64,000 nt of DNA from Apostichopus japonicus (lineage: Eukaryota; Echinodermata; Holothuroidea; Aspidochirotida; Stichopodidae), in contig NC_092564.1 of NCBI RefSeq assembly GCF_037975245.1, positions 5,322,484 through 5,386,483 of the forward strand. The letters are read 5' to 3'. A program made the position numbers and the translations under genes. Below are positions 28,342-42,400 of the stretch, piece after piece. Each line of letters begins with the position of its first letter. Position 1 is the stretch's first letter. The notes beneath the pieces are model-generated. The model was not told the DNA's origin, did not search any database, and was given only the letters and a program-made list of their open reading frames with translations.

Positions 28342-31300
28342 GATCTATTATCCGCGATTTGTTTCTGACCATTCACATTTCTCGTAAAACTCCGACTAAT
28401 GGGTATAAATATCATATTCACAGAGATGACTAACTGCTTGAATGAACTTTGTTCTTAGGGTCAATAGAAAGAGCCGCATACACCAAGCAAGTTGATAGCT
28501 ACTTGGTAGTTTATTATGTGTGTTCGTCTATAACCAAGCTATAATTCGAATATTATTCGGTACCCCCCACTCCCCCCCCCCAAAGAAATGAAAAAAAAAG
28601 ACTCAATTGAGTAGAAAACGGCAGAGAAAGCTTCCCTAAACATGAAAATTGTAGCCTTAAAAAATACAACATTGTGAATCGACTTTGCCACAGTCCCGTG
28701 AAGTTGAGTGCACTGGTTTTCAAAGGTGTGTGGGAGGCGGGGTGTTTGGGGACGGGAAGGGAGGTGGATCCAAATTCTAAACTCCCAGTTAATGTAGATA
28801 TGGGTATGAAACTTCATGGGAAGGCCATATGTGAATCAAGGACCTTATGAAGGATGGGGTGGCCCCGAGGTTGTTGAAGCCAACTCCCATGTAGGGTTGC
28901 TTCATCAGGAATACCTTCCAGAAACCAAAATAGACGTTTAGACGGCAAATGGTGCAGTCTATCATTAGATAAGATCTATACTGTTCTAATTAACACACCC
29001 AAACACACACAGTTTTGTGTAAAGTTTCATAAAGCGGCGATGCGGGGGTACAGGGGGCAATGCTCTGCCAGTGTGGGGGGAGCTGTGACCTCCACACACT
29101 GAGTAAACTTAAGGAACTGAAATAAAATGTTGGTATCAGATGCCGTATCCAAAATTACACAAACTGTTTACTCAATAATTTGCCAGTTGTGTATGGCCAA
29201 ACGATATCACTGCATCTTGCTATTCAGACAAACAATTGGCCATGTTTAGATATGATCGTTTAGATATCAGTATTTTATATTGCTTACTTTCAATTTGAAA
29301 TCTCATTATACTGTAAAAGCCGATCAATGTCCAGGTATATTCCTGACCACGCAGAAAGTTATCCTAACATAATGATAAATATAAACTTTACACAGGGGCA
29401 ACCTTGACCCCTTGTCTCTTTATAATCCAAATGATATTTATGAATATGCAAAGAGTGTTCGAGCTGCCACTCATCTTACATTACAACACGGTGTTAAGGA
29501 TTTACCCGAAGATATATTTTAATATTTTGGAAACAATAGGTAATTTTGATTTTCTAGTGAAATAATAGGTGTAATTGTTTGCCATTACTCTTGTTAGTCC
29601 GGTTAATGCAGTCATTTGAACCTGTTCAAGTTCTACATCTCAGTATGCATTTCATAAAAAAATTCATCTGTAACGCTACATTTCGCATTATTTTCTTCTT
29701 CAAACAATCGAACACAGTTTGGTTCTTGTATTCACTTAAAGGCATTGAAGATTCGCCCCAAAGCGCCCTCCAAAAAAAAGTTAACTTTCCGTTGCTTGCA
29801 AGTGAAGTTTTTTTCTTGACAAAATGCAGACAGTAATGTAACGTGATACCGTGTTATCTTTTATCTGGACCTGAGATGTCCATCGCTGCTATGTACACTG
29901 TGTTGTGGGTATTGACCGTAGCTGCATATATTGACTGTACACTAGTGTCTAATTACCGACGGTAGCAATCTGTGTGTGTATTTTCTGGGATCGATGGTGG
30001 TGTCTAACACTTCTGTTACACCTCATTCGAAACTAGGTCAGATTACCGGCATGTGCGCGAGTCTTTAGTCCCACTGATTAGTTGGATCCACGTGTAAAGA
30101 GATGGAACTCATCCAAGCTTTGATTTTGAAGTTATTGACTTCGCAAGGTTGACAGGCTTTGACCTCTCGTGACATTTGATCTACACGCAAAACAACTGGG
30201 CTTTTCAACTAAGAGTGGACCCACACGCTAAGTATAGAATGTTTCAACTTTGTTTGTAGAGTTATGTCTACAAGAGGTTCAAACGTTGACCTCTATTGAC
30301 CTATACCGGATACAGTTCTCGTCTTTGGTGGATCCAGATTCCACAGTGTTCTTTTATCAGTTCGTGTTATACAAGTCATGACGTCATAAACATACGCACC
30401 AATAGAGATATCAATTCATTACAAAATTGAGTTGTCAGATTGGCAGATTATATGAACTGTGTAATAGCATTTATCTTTTGAATTTTGGATACTGTCCACT
30501 TAAACAGTAAAAACAGGAAATAGAGACAAAAGAAAGAAAGAAAACACAATATTTATGTATAATGCAATTACGTTTAATGCAATACAAAATATAAGTTGAG
30601 ATAATGAATAAAATTTGTAAAACATCAGGCAGTAAAGAGGTAAAAATGTAAACTTGGAAAGAGACACTATATATTCAAAGAGCTAGCTGTCTAGCCTTCG
30701 TAAAATGATTAATAACTACCCATTCATTGGTCTCTGATCAGATTCAGTCAAGCATCTTTGGTGACTTTTATATGAAATATTTCCACAAGTATAGTATCGT
30801 AACAAGGTGAACCGGTGACTCGAATTCAATTCATACATGCATGAAAGGCCTGGCGAGAGGGAGTGAGGACACAGCCCTGGGCGCATGTCAACTAGATAGG
30901 AGGGGGGGGGGAGAGAAATATGGGATAAAGCATAATTTATTCTCAATTCCATAATACACAATTCACTCACCCCAACTGAATAAGTATCTTATAACATGCT
31001 TACCTTTAACAACTACCATCCACTAAGTCTTTACTTTGACTAACAACTTCGCCATCTGATTACCACAGACAGATTGACAGACAGACAGACAAAATTATAA
31101 TAGTGACATAACCTCCCAACAGTCCCAATTTAATAGGAATCCATTCCCGACTAATCCTGTGGAAAATCGGAAGCTTTCAAATTTAATGCAAGTTTTTTTT
31201 TTTAAATGTCTCATTTGAACTTTCATCATGAATGGTGTGGAATGGTGTGGAATTGTGTGGAATGGTGTTGAATGGTGTGACTCGACTTGTCCAAGGTGCT

Positions 31301-32940
31301 TGACTTGACTTGTTGCAGTGGAATGACTTAGCTAGACGTGGAACTATTCCCAAGAGCTGACATTAATCACTTCCACCCTGATTCCTTCATGCAATTACAG
31401 ATAGGGCTATAGGTTAATCTGCATATGAAAGAACTGTTTCTGGAGGTATCAGGCATTAGGTATGACATCAAAATTAATGCAGAACTTAAAGCTAGCAACA
31501 AAACTTTCTTGTGCATTTGAGCGGAGACAATACATTGAATAAAAGGGACCTGCTTCAGGTATGAAATATGAAAACCAAATCATTGATATAACATACAGAG
31601 CAGTCAATATCGCTGGTTACAGAATAGTAGTTAGTACAGTCTTACAATACATACAGAAACCCACAAAAGACATGTTACAACTTGTGACATACTTGTGTTA
31701 CCATTGAATGAAATCCGAGTGTTTGATAGCATTACAGTATCTCATTTGTAACCCTTCCAATGCAAATGATGGACCTGAATTGGGGGGGGGGGCCTCCACC
31801 TCCCTCAGTATTCAAGAAATTGGTCAGATGCTAAGGTAGACACTGGTCCGTGGGCTGGGGGAATGGGTGCAGCAACTATACGCCTGCCTCTTAACTCTGA
31901 GAACACTCATTGAAAGGAGAAGGCTTGGTATAAGCCAGTGTTCACCTATGATCATCACATGGATCGGGATGTCACTGGTGTTCTGTTGCCTTGATAACCC
32001 TTGGGAAATACTAAACTCCTATCAAACCTACTCTTCCTTTCCATGGGTATTCAAAATACCAAGCAAGGCATGTCATTTTGCCACCCCTGCCCCTTTTCCT
32101 GCTAACAGAGTGGCCATTTAATGCCCCATCATAACGGTCATAATTCGAGGGGGTGGACACTCTTACCTTCCCTGACAGGGTATGTCAATACACAAAGGCA
32201 GTAATAGCATCACTCAGATGATAAAATTAACACAAGCTTTTTTTCCACAGAATATACCAAAACAAAAAGTTGCCGAAAGCCTCTGGCAGGTAAAACGTTT
32301 GTGCGATAATGTCAGTAGTTTGCCCTGCCCTTGTTGAAATAAAACCCTAATATAATATAAAATAAAATAATATTATGATTTTTAATGTCATGGAATCTAC
32401 ACATAAAAAAAGTTCCAAAATCCACTGGCAGGAAAAATGATTTTTGCAAAATCACCATGCTCTAAATAAAAAAGAAAGAAAAAAAGGAAATATATGCATA
32501 GGCTAAAGTTTACCCTGTTACCATATACAATTCTATACAGGACCAATTTAAAATGCTAATGTATTGATATGCAGGTTACAGATTTACTCCTCAGTTATCA
32601 TGCCAATCAGGTCACATTTTAAATTCTAATAAGTATCGTTACTAGATACACATTTATGCTGTTACTATAATTAAATGCAGGTTACACAATTAAAAACATA
32701 ATATTTAGATATGACGGTGACACATTTACTCCTCCATTATCACGCCATGTAGGTAACATTTTTTAGTCTTACAAGTATATGTATAAGCTACACATCTACT
32801 CCACTTTAATTCAATGACCTGCAAGTGACAAAGCCATTTCAGCTGCTAATATATAGATATGTAGGCTATGAGATTTTACTAAGTTGCTTGGAGATATTTA
32901 CAGGCTAAAAAGTTAAAAAGCTACTTCTACCACATAGATA
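28342..32940. other. Spacer between ACADL and SSUH2-like copy A
   Basis: No exon was recognised on either strand. The ACADL promoter should lie just right of 28341 and the SSUH2-like 3' flank at the right end. A GGTGTGGAAT short tandem repeat is at about 31228-31280 and a GACA run at about 31070-31095. The spacer is conserved at 50357-54920 with small indels. A fragment at 28860-28940 (shared 'catgtagggttgcttcatc') is equally conserved but has no recognised function. Confidence 0.55.
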
Positions 32941-33480
32941 CTACAACTACTAGTAAACAGTATTTTTATTTTTAAAGGATAGTGCAACCCCAGCAACACT
33001 GTTTGGGGTATTCAGGAAGCATAGATACTACTACTACTAGTAAACAGTATTTTATTTTAAAGGATAATGCAACCCCAGCAACACTGTTGTGGGTATTCAG
33101 AAAACTACTTCTTTCACATATATACTACTACAACTAGTAAACAGTATTTTTATCTTCAAGGATAGTGCAACCCCAGCAACACTGTTGTGGGTATTCAGTT
33201 AGCTACTTCTACCACATAGATACTACTAGTAAAGAGTATTTTTATTTTTAAAGGATAGTGCAACCCCAGCAACACTGCTGTGGGTATTCAGTTAGCTACT
33301 TCTACCACATAGATACTACTAGTAAAGAGTATTTTTATTTTAAAGGATAGTGCAACCCCAGCAACACTGTTGTGGGTATTCAGGAAGCTACTCCTACCAC
33401 ATAGATACTACTACTATAAAACAGTATTTTTATTTTTAAAGGATCGTGCAACCCCAGCAACACTGTTGTGGGTATTCAGG
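32941..33480 (-). repeat. Minisatellite derived from the SSUH2-like terminal exon, copy A
   Basis: Five extra tandem units of roughly 95-100 bp lie just downstream of the true last exon end, which is the sixth unit. On minus each repeats the codons for YPQQCCWGCTIL (with substitutions), the stop region, an AATAAA-containing A-rich segment and about 45 bp of downstream sequence with 'ctagtagtatctatgtgg'. The same expansion in copy B has ten extra units. Confidence 0.9.
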
Positions 33481-36400
33481 ACAGTGTACTTCATGTTCAT
33501 TGCCGTAGACCCAGAAACGACCTCCTTCTTGCTTGTACATATACTTCACCTCCGTTATTGGTACGGATCGTAAAATCTGCCTCTGTACAAAGAATGAAAA
33601 ATAGATTCAAGGAGTTTGAAACCATCTTACAAAGTAAAGCCTAATATATCTGTTGCAAACTTGAACACTCAGGATGTATTCTCAGAATTAATTCCTCACC
33701 ACACTTGATGCATAACATGTTACGATGGAACCCCCACCCCACCCCCTCACAATATCTACGGAAAACATCAAACCTGGAACATGGAAAACATGGAACCCCC
33801 CCCCACACCTCACAATAGCTATGGAAAACATGAGCATGCAGGATTTATAAATTGTTTAGTAATAGGTTTGGTATGTAACATAATACAAAAGAAACCATTT
33901 CACAAACTCATAATCTATGGGAAACTTGAATACTCAGGATTTATAAACTCTTTACCAGGTTGATAAGAAACATATTTAAAATGAAGAAGAACCCCCCCCC
34001 CCCCCCCCCCACCCCCCTTTCTCTAAACAGGTTTGTTATGATCCATGGAAACCAAATTACAAAGTTCACATTCAATTGCATACTTGAACACCAGGTTTGA
34101 TTCATAACATATTAAAAAAGTAGCCCTCCTCCCCTGACCCCCTCCCCCCCCCCCAATAAAAAATATGTATATTTATATATCTATTGCACACTCATCAATT
34201 TCTTAGTACCAAGATTTGGTAAATAACATGTGTCAAAAGAAAACATTTTACAAAGTACACATCAACATAACTATGCATGGATAAACACACGCATCATTCA
34301 TAAACTACATGTCAGTCTTGACCACCCATTATTTTGGTCAAGGTTTGGGACATAATCAAGTTAGAAGAAGAACTGTAACTGGAATAAATTTCTTTTCATA
34401 TATATATATAGGCCTGTGATGAAATATTGCTTTATCAAATACGTAAAATGTTTATAAATACTTTTAGGGTGAAGAATGAAGCTCCAGTAATGACACTAAG
34501 AAGTAGTATATTTTATGCAGACATTTTTGGGGACCATGGTTTATTTTCATTGGCACTAAACTTGCTAAATGTACTAAATGGCCAAACTTCAAACCTAAGT
34601 TTCTGTTATGTTATTCCTTTGTTTTCACAACCTTTGTTTCAAGGACACTGCACACAGGTTCTTGGCCTGAGGCGATTTCTTAAAATATTTTATTTTCTTC
34701 ATTGAAAAGAGGAACATCACATTATTCAAGTGAAATATGTGGGCTTGTAATTAGGGGTTAACTTATTAAGGGCTAAAATAAGAAATTTCGATGAGTGCAA
34801 CACTCTATGTCATAGTTTGCTCATATTTTAATGAGTTTCTCCAGATTTATCAACACTTCAAATGTGTATATCTTGGAAACAAAAAAGAGCTTGTCAAAAA
34901 TATTTCAACAGATTTTGAATAAGATTATCACACACTACAAATGTACTGCATATGGGGCGGCAATTTGGCCAGGTGTCCGTAGAACTTTAAGTAAACGGTT
35001 GCATAAGTCTTACCTGTTGTATTAGCTTAGACTCAGGCCAAGCATTCCTATGTCTTTCCACAATCCTGAAAGAATTCTCATTTATCTCAGGAACGTCATA
35101 CTGAGAAATCGGCCACACCTGGAGAAGAAAAAAGAATATATAAACAGACGACTGGACTTAAAAAAACACGTTTGAACTAATATTTGATGCATATCACAAT
35201 ATGTGGCAGTTTCCATGGCAACCTAGTGATGTCCAGACTAGACAAAAACATTGCTAGGTGTTATCAGTTACAGTTGCACTTGCAGTAATCACAGTAAATT
35301 AGTACATATACGTACAATGTTAGGGTTACTCCTCTAGAACCAGTCTGACCATCTGCAGTTCCAAAAATTATAAAATAAATTCCAATTTTAAATTTTGACT
35401 AGTACAATATTTGAACCAGTGTTGTCTGGGTATACAAGCCCTGCGGTTGATTTATGTGCGCAAAAATCCAGTCCCGAGTTTTTGGCTATCTGCATATATT
35501 TATTTCTCGGCGTGAGGACGGATGGATGAAGGATGGGGTGCCAGTCAGCTGGTGTCACCCCAAGGTCACCTGGTTCAAACCCCATTCTAGCCAGCATTAC
35601 TTTGCTTTGTTTCAAGTTTTTTTCTTTTTTCTTAGTCAGTTATCCGTTGTTGTAAAGTAGATTCTTCCTTCTGCCTTTAAATAAAGAGGTAAATCTATGA
35701 AACTTTCCTTTATATCTAACTTATTTTCTCTTTCAGTATATGCAAAGAGCAGAAGAACTGAAAGTCTCCACTTACATACGGAAGCGTTTGTTCAAAGACT
35801 GATTTCCCAGAGACGTCACGAATCAGTTCGTCTGGCAGATCTGTAGGTTCATGTATAAAGTCCTCCACATTATTAATGCTGGAAAAAAATAAATACGAAG
35901 TGAACACTTTTCTTTGAGCAATGCCGTGTAACAACACACAAACATAAGACAAGCACCTCTGTTATACCAACTTACACGTATACACTTAACCAGCATCGAC
36001 ATCTTCCAATTAATATTATTTAAAGAAAGCATCCGGATATTAGACACTGCAATTTACAACCGAAAACTCCATAATGTGCAAACCGTTCATCTAAAAGATG
36101 ATAATCAATTTTTTATTCACATATTCATGAAGGACATCATACTTTAGAGAAAATCAATGACCTTAATTAAACAAACACATTTTAAATTTTTAAGGGGGAA
36201 ACAAAAACACAAAAAAAGAAAACAAATATTTTGCAGAAAATTTCATCCCATTGGCAAAAGGCATTCCAAGTATGTCCTTAAAGGTAACTGAATCATTGAG
36301 AAGTTCTAAACTCAGTTACGAGAGACTTAAACCATATTATCTCCATCTGTCAAACAGAGATAAATTATAGTGAGAAATCTAACTATGAAAAGTCAAAAGT

Positions 36401-39400
36401 CTCTTTTTCATTCCACTGACCCTCTAATTGATCAATTCATATGACAGATGTCTGAGATCACTGTGGACACCCAAATGCTGGTACTATGGTACCCGGATCA
36501 TCCAAAATATCTATCTTATGCACTATATGATATATGAAGATTTAACCTAATATAACTGTGAATAACCCTAACCCTACTAAAAGTAAGGCTGCTGCTGATG
36601 ATGCAAGCCCTGCTTACAACAGAGCACGAGAGCAGAAACCGATCTAGCCTGGTCTCTGAACCAAAGTGAAATTCATACCCATCGGCCTGTTTGACAAACT
36701 CGGTCAATTATCAATGTTTGACCAACCAGGACCAAAGCAGCTAAAAACCGGGCGAACACAAAAAGAAAGGCCTAATTCCTTCTGTGATAGTCACATGCTA
36801 TGACTTTCGGGGAATCCCCAAAACAATTACCGCGGGATTCATCCACATAAAGTGACGTCTGATTGTGGGACCCCCTACCCCAAACTTCAACAATATATAT
36901 ATAATAAGAGATAAGTTATATTTAGTTATTTCATTCCTGGTACATGGGTACCTTCTAAAATGGCCATATACCTTTTGTAGAGGTCAACTGTTAATATGAA
37001 AATCTACATATCAACAAGGGTTCTTTGGACAGAGTTAACAACTTCAATTTTTAGTTGCTATTATAAAGTGCCAAAAGCCTTACAGCTTTTGGGGAGGAAG
37101 ACTACTGCAATAAAGAGCTATGAATATAAACTGTAATCTGAAATTGAGCAAGTTAAACATCTCTCATGCTTGATGTGTGTTGCAATAATATTTACAGCAA
37201 ACATAGTTTCATTCCCTCCTACCCTACCCTCCCCCCCCCCCCCCCGCCACCCTTACGTTATTGTAGATCTATGTTACACAGTATCTTCTACTTTCATATA
37301 AATGAGTTAAAGAATGACAACAATCTACAATGAAAGGGACCAAAAGATCAACATTTAAATGAACAATTTGGTGTTATTAACACCACTTTACTACTTACTA
37401 TTGCACCTTAAGTTGTATGTACCATCGCAGCTTGGCGAAACCCTCGCATATGGGACAAGTGATTCTCCCACGGCCTCCACACCTGTCACATCTGCGAATC
37501 AAAGCAAACACTTCCTCATTGATTTAACCGGGGGGACATTGGTCTTAGTTAGAAGCTCCCTTGGATTTTCATTGAAATGGTAAAGCAACCACGGGAATTT
37601 TCAAAACTCGGAGAGGCATTTTCTTCCAAAGACGATACGTAGAAAAGTAACAGCCAAACAGGAATACTAACATAATGCAACACATGCAATACATCGATAA
37701 TGACAAACAAACATGAGAACAAAGGATCAAATCATACAGTAACGCTGCTGTTAGAAATTCACGGATGTGGAGAGGTGTTAATCGGGGAGGTAGAAAAGAA
37801 ATCACGGGAATCTGTGAATTCGCGGAAAAAGCTTTTGCCTGATAAATGCATACATATATGCATATGTAAATGCACACATAAATGCATACATAAATGCAAA
37901 CATAAATGCATACATAGATGCATACATAGATGCATATATAAATGCATACGTGAATGCATACATAGATGCAGACGTGAATGCATACATAGATGCAGACGTA
38001 AATGCATACATAGATGCATACATAAATGCATACATAGATGCAGACTCAAATGTAGACATAAATGTATACGATTTAGTTTGATATTGAAGATTTGATTGAG
38101 ATTAATCTGGGGTCACCCCAGCTTCCAATTTACTTAGCTGTCATTTAATTTTACCAGTCATATAATCGATGCTTAATTAAAGAAAAGCGTAATTTACAAA
38201 AAAAAGAGTAAACAAACCCCCAAAAATGGGAATTGATGACTGTTTTAATTTTTTAATTATGCCGACCACTTTGAAAACAATCAACTGACATCAGTGATTC
38301 ATATAAAGTTATGCAACAACTGCCAAAAAAAAAGGAAATTCGATAATTGAATAGGAAATAGTTAAGGACACCACTCTAAACAAGAAACTTGAACCTATGA
38401 TTGCTTCAAAAGTTTTAGTCTACCACTCAGATTTTTAATCTTTTTTTATAAGTTTTGCAAAAGCTGGAATCGAAACTTGCTTCAAAAAGGTTACTAGTAT
38501 AACCTCACGGAGAAAAAGAAAGTTGAATCTATGCCTATACAAGTACTCAGAAAGCTGTTGGTAACTATTGCCACAATTGCAAGATTTTAATAGTTGTAAA
38601 TTGAAGTTACCAGTAGAGGAGTTCACTCACCTTGTATTGCCGCTACCGCTACAGAAAGAGCAGGTTCTTGTTTCGGTCTTTCCTTCCGATTGATAGGTGC
38701 TATGGCCGCTTCCATTACAAGAAAAACAAGTAACCTGGTTCAACAAAAACAAACAAACAATAAGAAGAAAGAGACCCTTGACACTTTTCAAAGTTGCTCT
38801 TACATTTCTATAACGTTTCTGGAAACAATACCTACTGAACCATTTAAAGGACCCCGGTTATGTTGAATAACTTTAACACCACCACGTCCTTCTTTGTACC
38901 AGATTGTCTCAGGAAATTGCTTCTCCACTCTGCCATTTCCAATGCCCAGCCTGTCTCCCCACCCTCCCCTGCCCCTCCTCCAACCCCCCCCCCCCCCTTA
39001 CAAACACTTTTAATATCAGATACTCAGAACTTTCAACGTCTCTAACTTTTCGTCACTATTCAAAGTGAAACGTGACACGTCAATCTAATTGACCTGCATT
39101 TTCACAAGATATTAGTATTAGACAAATAGAATCCAAAGAACACACAGGCAACCCTGACCACAAAGGATTGTCCTCTAAACGTAAATGAGAAATACAGTAT
39201 GAGAATCATACAACTTAGGAAACCTCTTCAAGAGATAGCTTACGCTTCCTCGACCGTGACAACGAGGACATCGTACAAAGCCACATCCAGTACAGTTATG
39301 GCAAACCTATAATACGAGGAGAAAAAATAAATAAATATTCAACGATAAAAATGAGACTTGTAAGAAAACTAAAAACATGTATGCACCATACTTAATCCTT

Positions 39401-42400
39401 CATTCATTTTGTTCCCTGCATTTGAGAAAGGTACAATCAATTTAAATGCTTGAATTCTTAGTCAAGAAAAGACATTGCTAGTTAAACTGTATTTAGGTAG
39501 GCACTGTTTTATAGGTAATGTATATGTACCACTATGGGTATATTGAACATTAGATTGAACATAAGATTGAACATAAGATTGAAATAAACCATTTACAAAT
39601 ATTTCTTATGTGACACTACTGTATAAGGATGACCATAATGCAACGCAGTATATTTGCTGTATACCTCACTCTCAGACCATTCCTTGTACACTCTACAATG
39701 CATCTTGAGATGGGAGGTAAGAATAATTATACAACTACATGGGTATCTCCTTTAAGATGCGCATTAAACCATTTATGTCACGGTTGGGCACCAAATGGAA
39801 TATATGGAACAGTCGCAGTGAAACTTTGTACCCAATTCACTGGCCACAGCAAGTAAGAGTTTTACCTTCCATACACTTGAATGTTACATAATACAGTCAA
39901 ATGTACAGAATTCTGAGATCGTTAAAACAGTACAGCTAATGCAACCTAGCACCGATATGACAGAACTCTCTGTTCAAATGGTGGAGAGTCACATTGGATC
40001 TGCCGTTTAATCGATCCTAAAATAAATCCTTTCCAAACAGAGATCAAAAAGCGGAAAGAAGGAGGTTACGAGTATTTACCTTGATGTTACTGGTATGAGG
40101 GATCTCTATCAACTTGTCATGGTTGTCAAAAAGTTTGAAAGGGGAACAGGCGATATCCCAGACAGCTGGAGCAAGCCCGCAATCAGGACCATCTATAGGA
40201 CCACCTCTGTAGGGTAGATGTTCCCAGCTAGTACTCCTGGTCTCGGTGAAACTCTCCAGTTGATACTGTGGAAAGAGATTTCAATGCCTAGTATTAGTTT
40301 GGTTTTTGGGCTTTTCTTTTTTCATTTTTCGATGAAGTATATAGTGCTAGAACATGATTAGAACATAAGTCACTGGCAAAATGCTACCAATGTCGTACCA
40401 TGTAATATTCATACAAAATTGGATATAGCTGTATCTCACTGAAAGATCTATGTGGTTAAACAACTGCTTTGTTGCTCCTGACACCAGAGTTAGAAATCAC
40501 AGAGCCTCACACAGAAACAATTGTCTGCAACAATTGAAATGCAATGAATAAATATTTCTTTCTTTCTTTCTTGTTTTATTTTGTCCTCATTTAATCATTT
40601 CTGGATTAATTCTGTTTATTTTTTTTGAATTAATTTTTCAACAACTGTGGTGGCATATGATACCAAAGTTCCATTTTGGAAATGAGTTTGATTCCCAAAG
40701 AACCCTGATGACAAGTATGTCTATATTTCAACATGCACCATATGCTGACAAAAATGCAACAAAAATGGTTTTCTTTTAGTTGAACTGTGAATTGTGGCAA
40801 GTTGATCAAATGGAGGAAAAACGAGTGTTGATCAAACTAAACCAAATGATGATATTATCTCTCATATTTAATCTGAAAAAAACTGGTGGAAATATGAATT
40901 TTGAATTTTACTGCCTCTGAGTCGACAAACAGACATCTGCTCACTTCAATAAGAACTTGATGTGATAGATCGAAATGCTCAGCGATGAATTTATGTTCTG
41001 TTTTCTTCCCCTGCATGTTCTGTTTTTTGTTTTGCTATATTTTTCATTGTTTGGTGTAGGCTCCTTAAGTCCACATATATTGACACTGTACATCAAGAAA
41101 GTATTGTTTTACATTTATTCATCACAACATTTATTTTACGGTAATGCGTTTTGCAATGTTTCGAGATCTAAATTACTGAACCTTTTAAGTCTTAACATGA
41201 GCTTAATGATGGTTCAGTGTCAGCACTGGTAACATTCTATCTTGAAAGTATGAAAACCAAAGAGAAAGTAAACAGTTTCAGATCCTAATTGCATTAATGA
41301 CATCACAGATTTACAACATCACAGCTCCCAGGCATGTCTTGTAAACTAGGATATCTTCCAAAATGGAATAACATTTGCCTTGGCAGGTGTATAGGTGAGT
41401 TGTTGTTCTTCACAAAGATCTCTGTCCTATTAGATTATAGATGAATCGTTGGGTTTGTATACCCTTCAATTTTCAATGCTTTCTAACATCATTCCGCTAC
41501 ATTTTCATTCCATTGACTGCTTATTTTCTGACACTTACATGAAGTCCGCCGCTTGGGTCCATTTTTTCAAATACCATTCTCTCCGCAGCACCGGTGCCAT
41601 AGCAACATTGCTTGTCAGCGAAAGCACAGATTGCGTCTCGTACCTGCTGCACATTCATAGTTCCGATACTAATAGGGGAATAAAAAATATTTTAAAACTT
41701 CACGTTTATTGACGCTGCTTATTAAAATAAATAAAAAACAGCTTTCAGTTTCATCACTAAGCATATTAAAAAAAAATTAAAAATGTGTTGTTTTATTCAC
41801 TAAGATTATTTAAAAAAAAATTGTAGGAAGGTAAATTTCTCTTTGTTCTAGGTGAATTTGGACAAATTAATCGCTTAAGAGGTAATGCTTTAATTGCATC
41901 GAAAGCTGAAGACCATAAAATCCCATTCAACCCTTCTTTTCCTAGTTTCCATATATATTATACTCCTTCGAAGACTTATAATCCAACAGAAAATTTCCAC
42001 TGTGAGGGTAACAACAGACAGATATGGCAATGACTTCCCCGGCTTGTTTATAAGTTTGACATTTACTCATTAACAATACTAATTTACAAGTTCAGAAGAC
42101 TAGGCTGCCAATTAATAAGGACCCTTGTCATAGTGGAGAAATGTAGCAGCATACTGGAACCAGGCAATCTTAAATCCCCTTAATATCTATTTTCCAGAAA
42201 TTTTGTCATCCTTACCCTGTAAATGTTTGCATGGGTTGGCTAGCTTCGTCTGGTGGTTGGTAGGCTGGTGGAGGTAATGGAGCTCCTGTTATTGTGAAAA
42301 GGGTATACAACAAGCCAATCACAGCTGTTTATTATTGAGGGTGAATTGTCATGCACTAATAAGGCGCTTTAAAAATGTACCTAATGATCAGCAGAAGGTA

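Noticed and set aside
36516-36707. Candidate additional SSUH2-like exon between 35878 and 37399
   Set aside because: Extending the exon at 37399-37491 to its real donor already gives the expected YIQLKVQ and joins the next exon in phase, so no extra exon is needed.
37700-38095. Cys-Ile-His and Met-Tyr-Ala repeat proteins on both strands (also at 60273-60668)
   Set aside because: Frames opened by a 12-bp minisatellite in an SSUH2-like intron; both strands are open at once.
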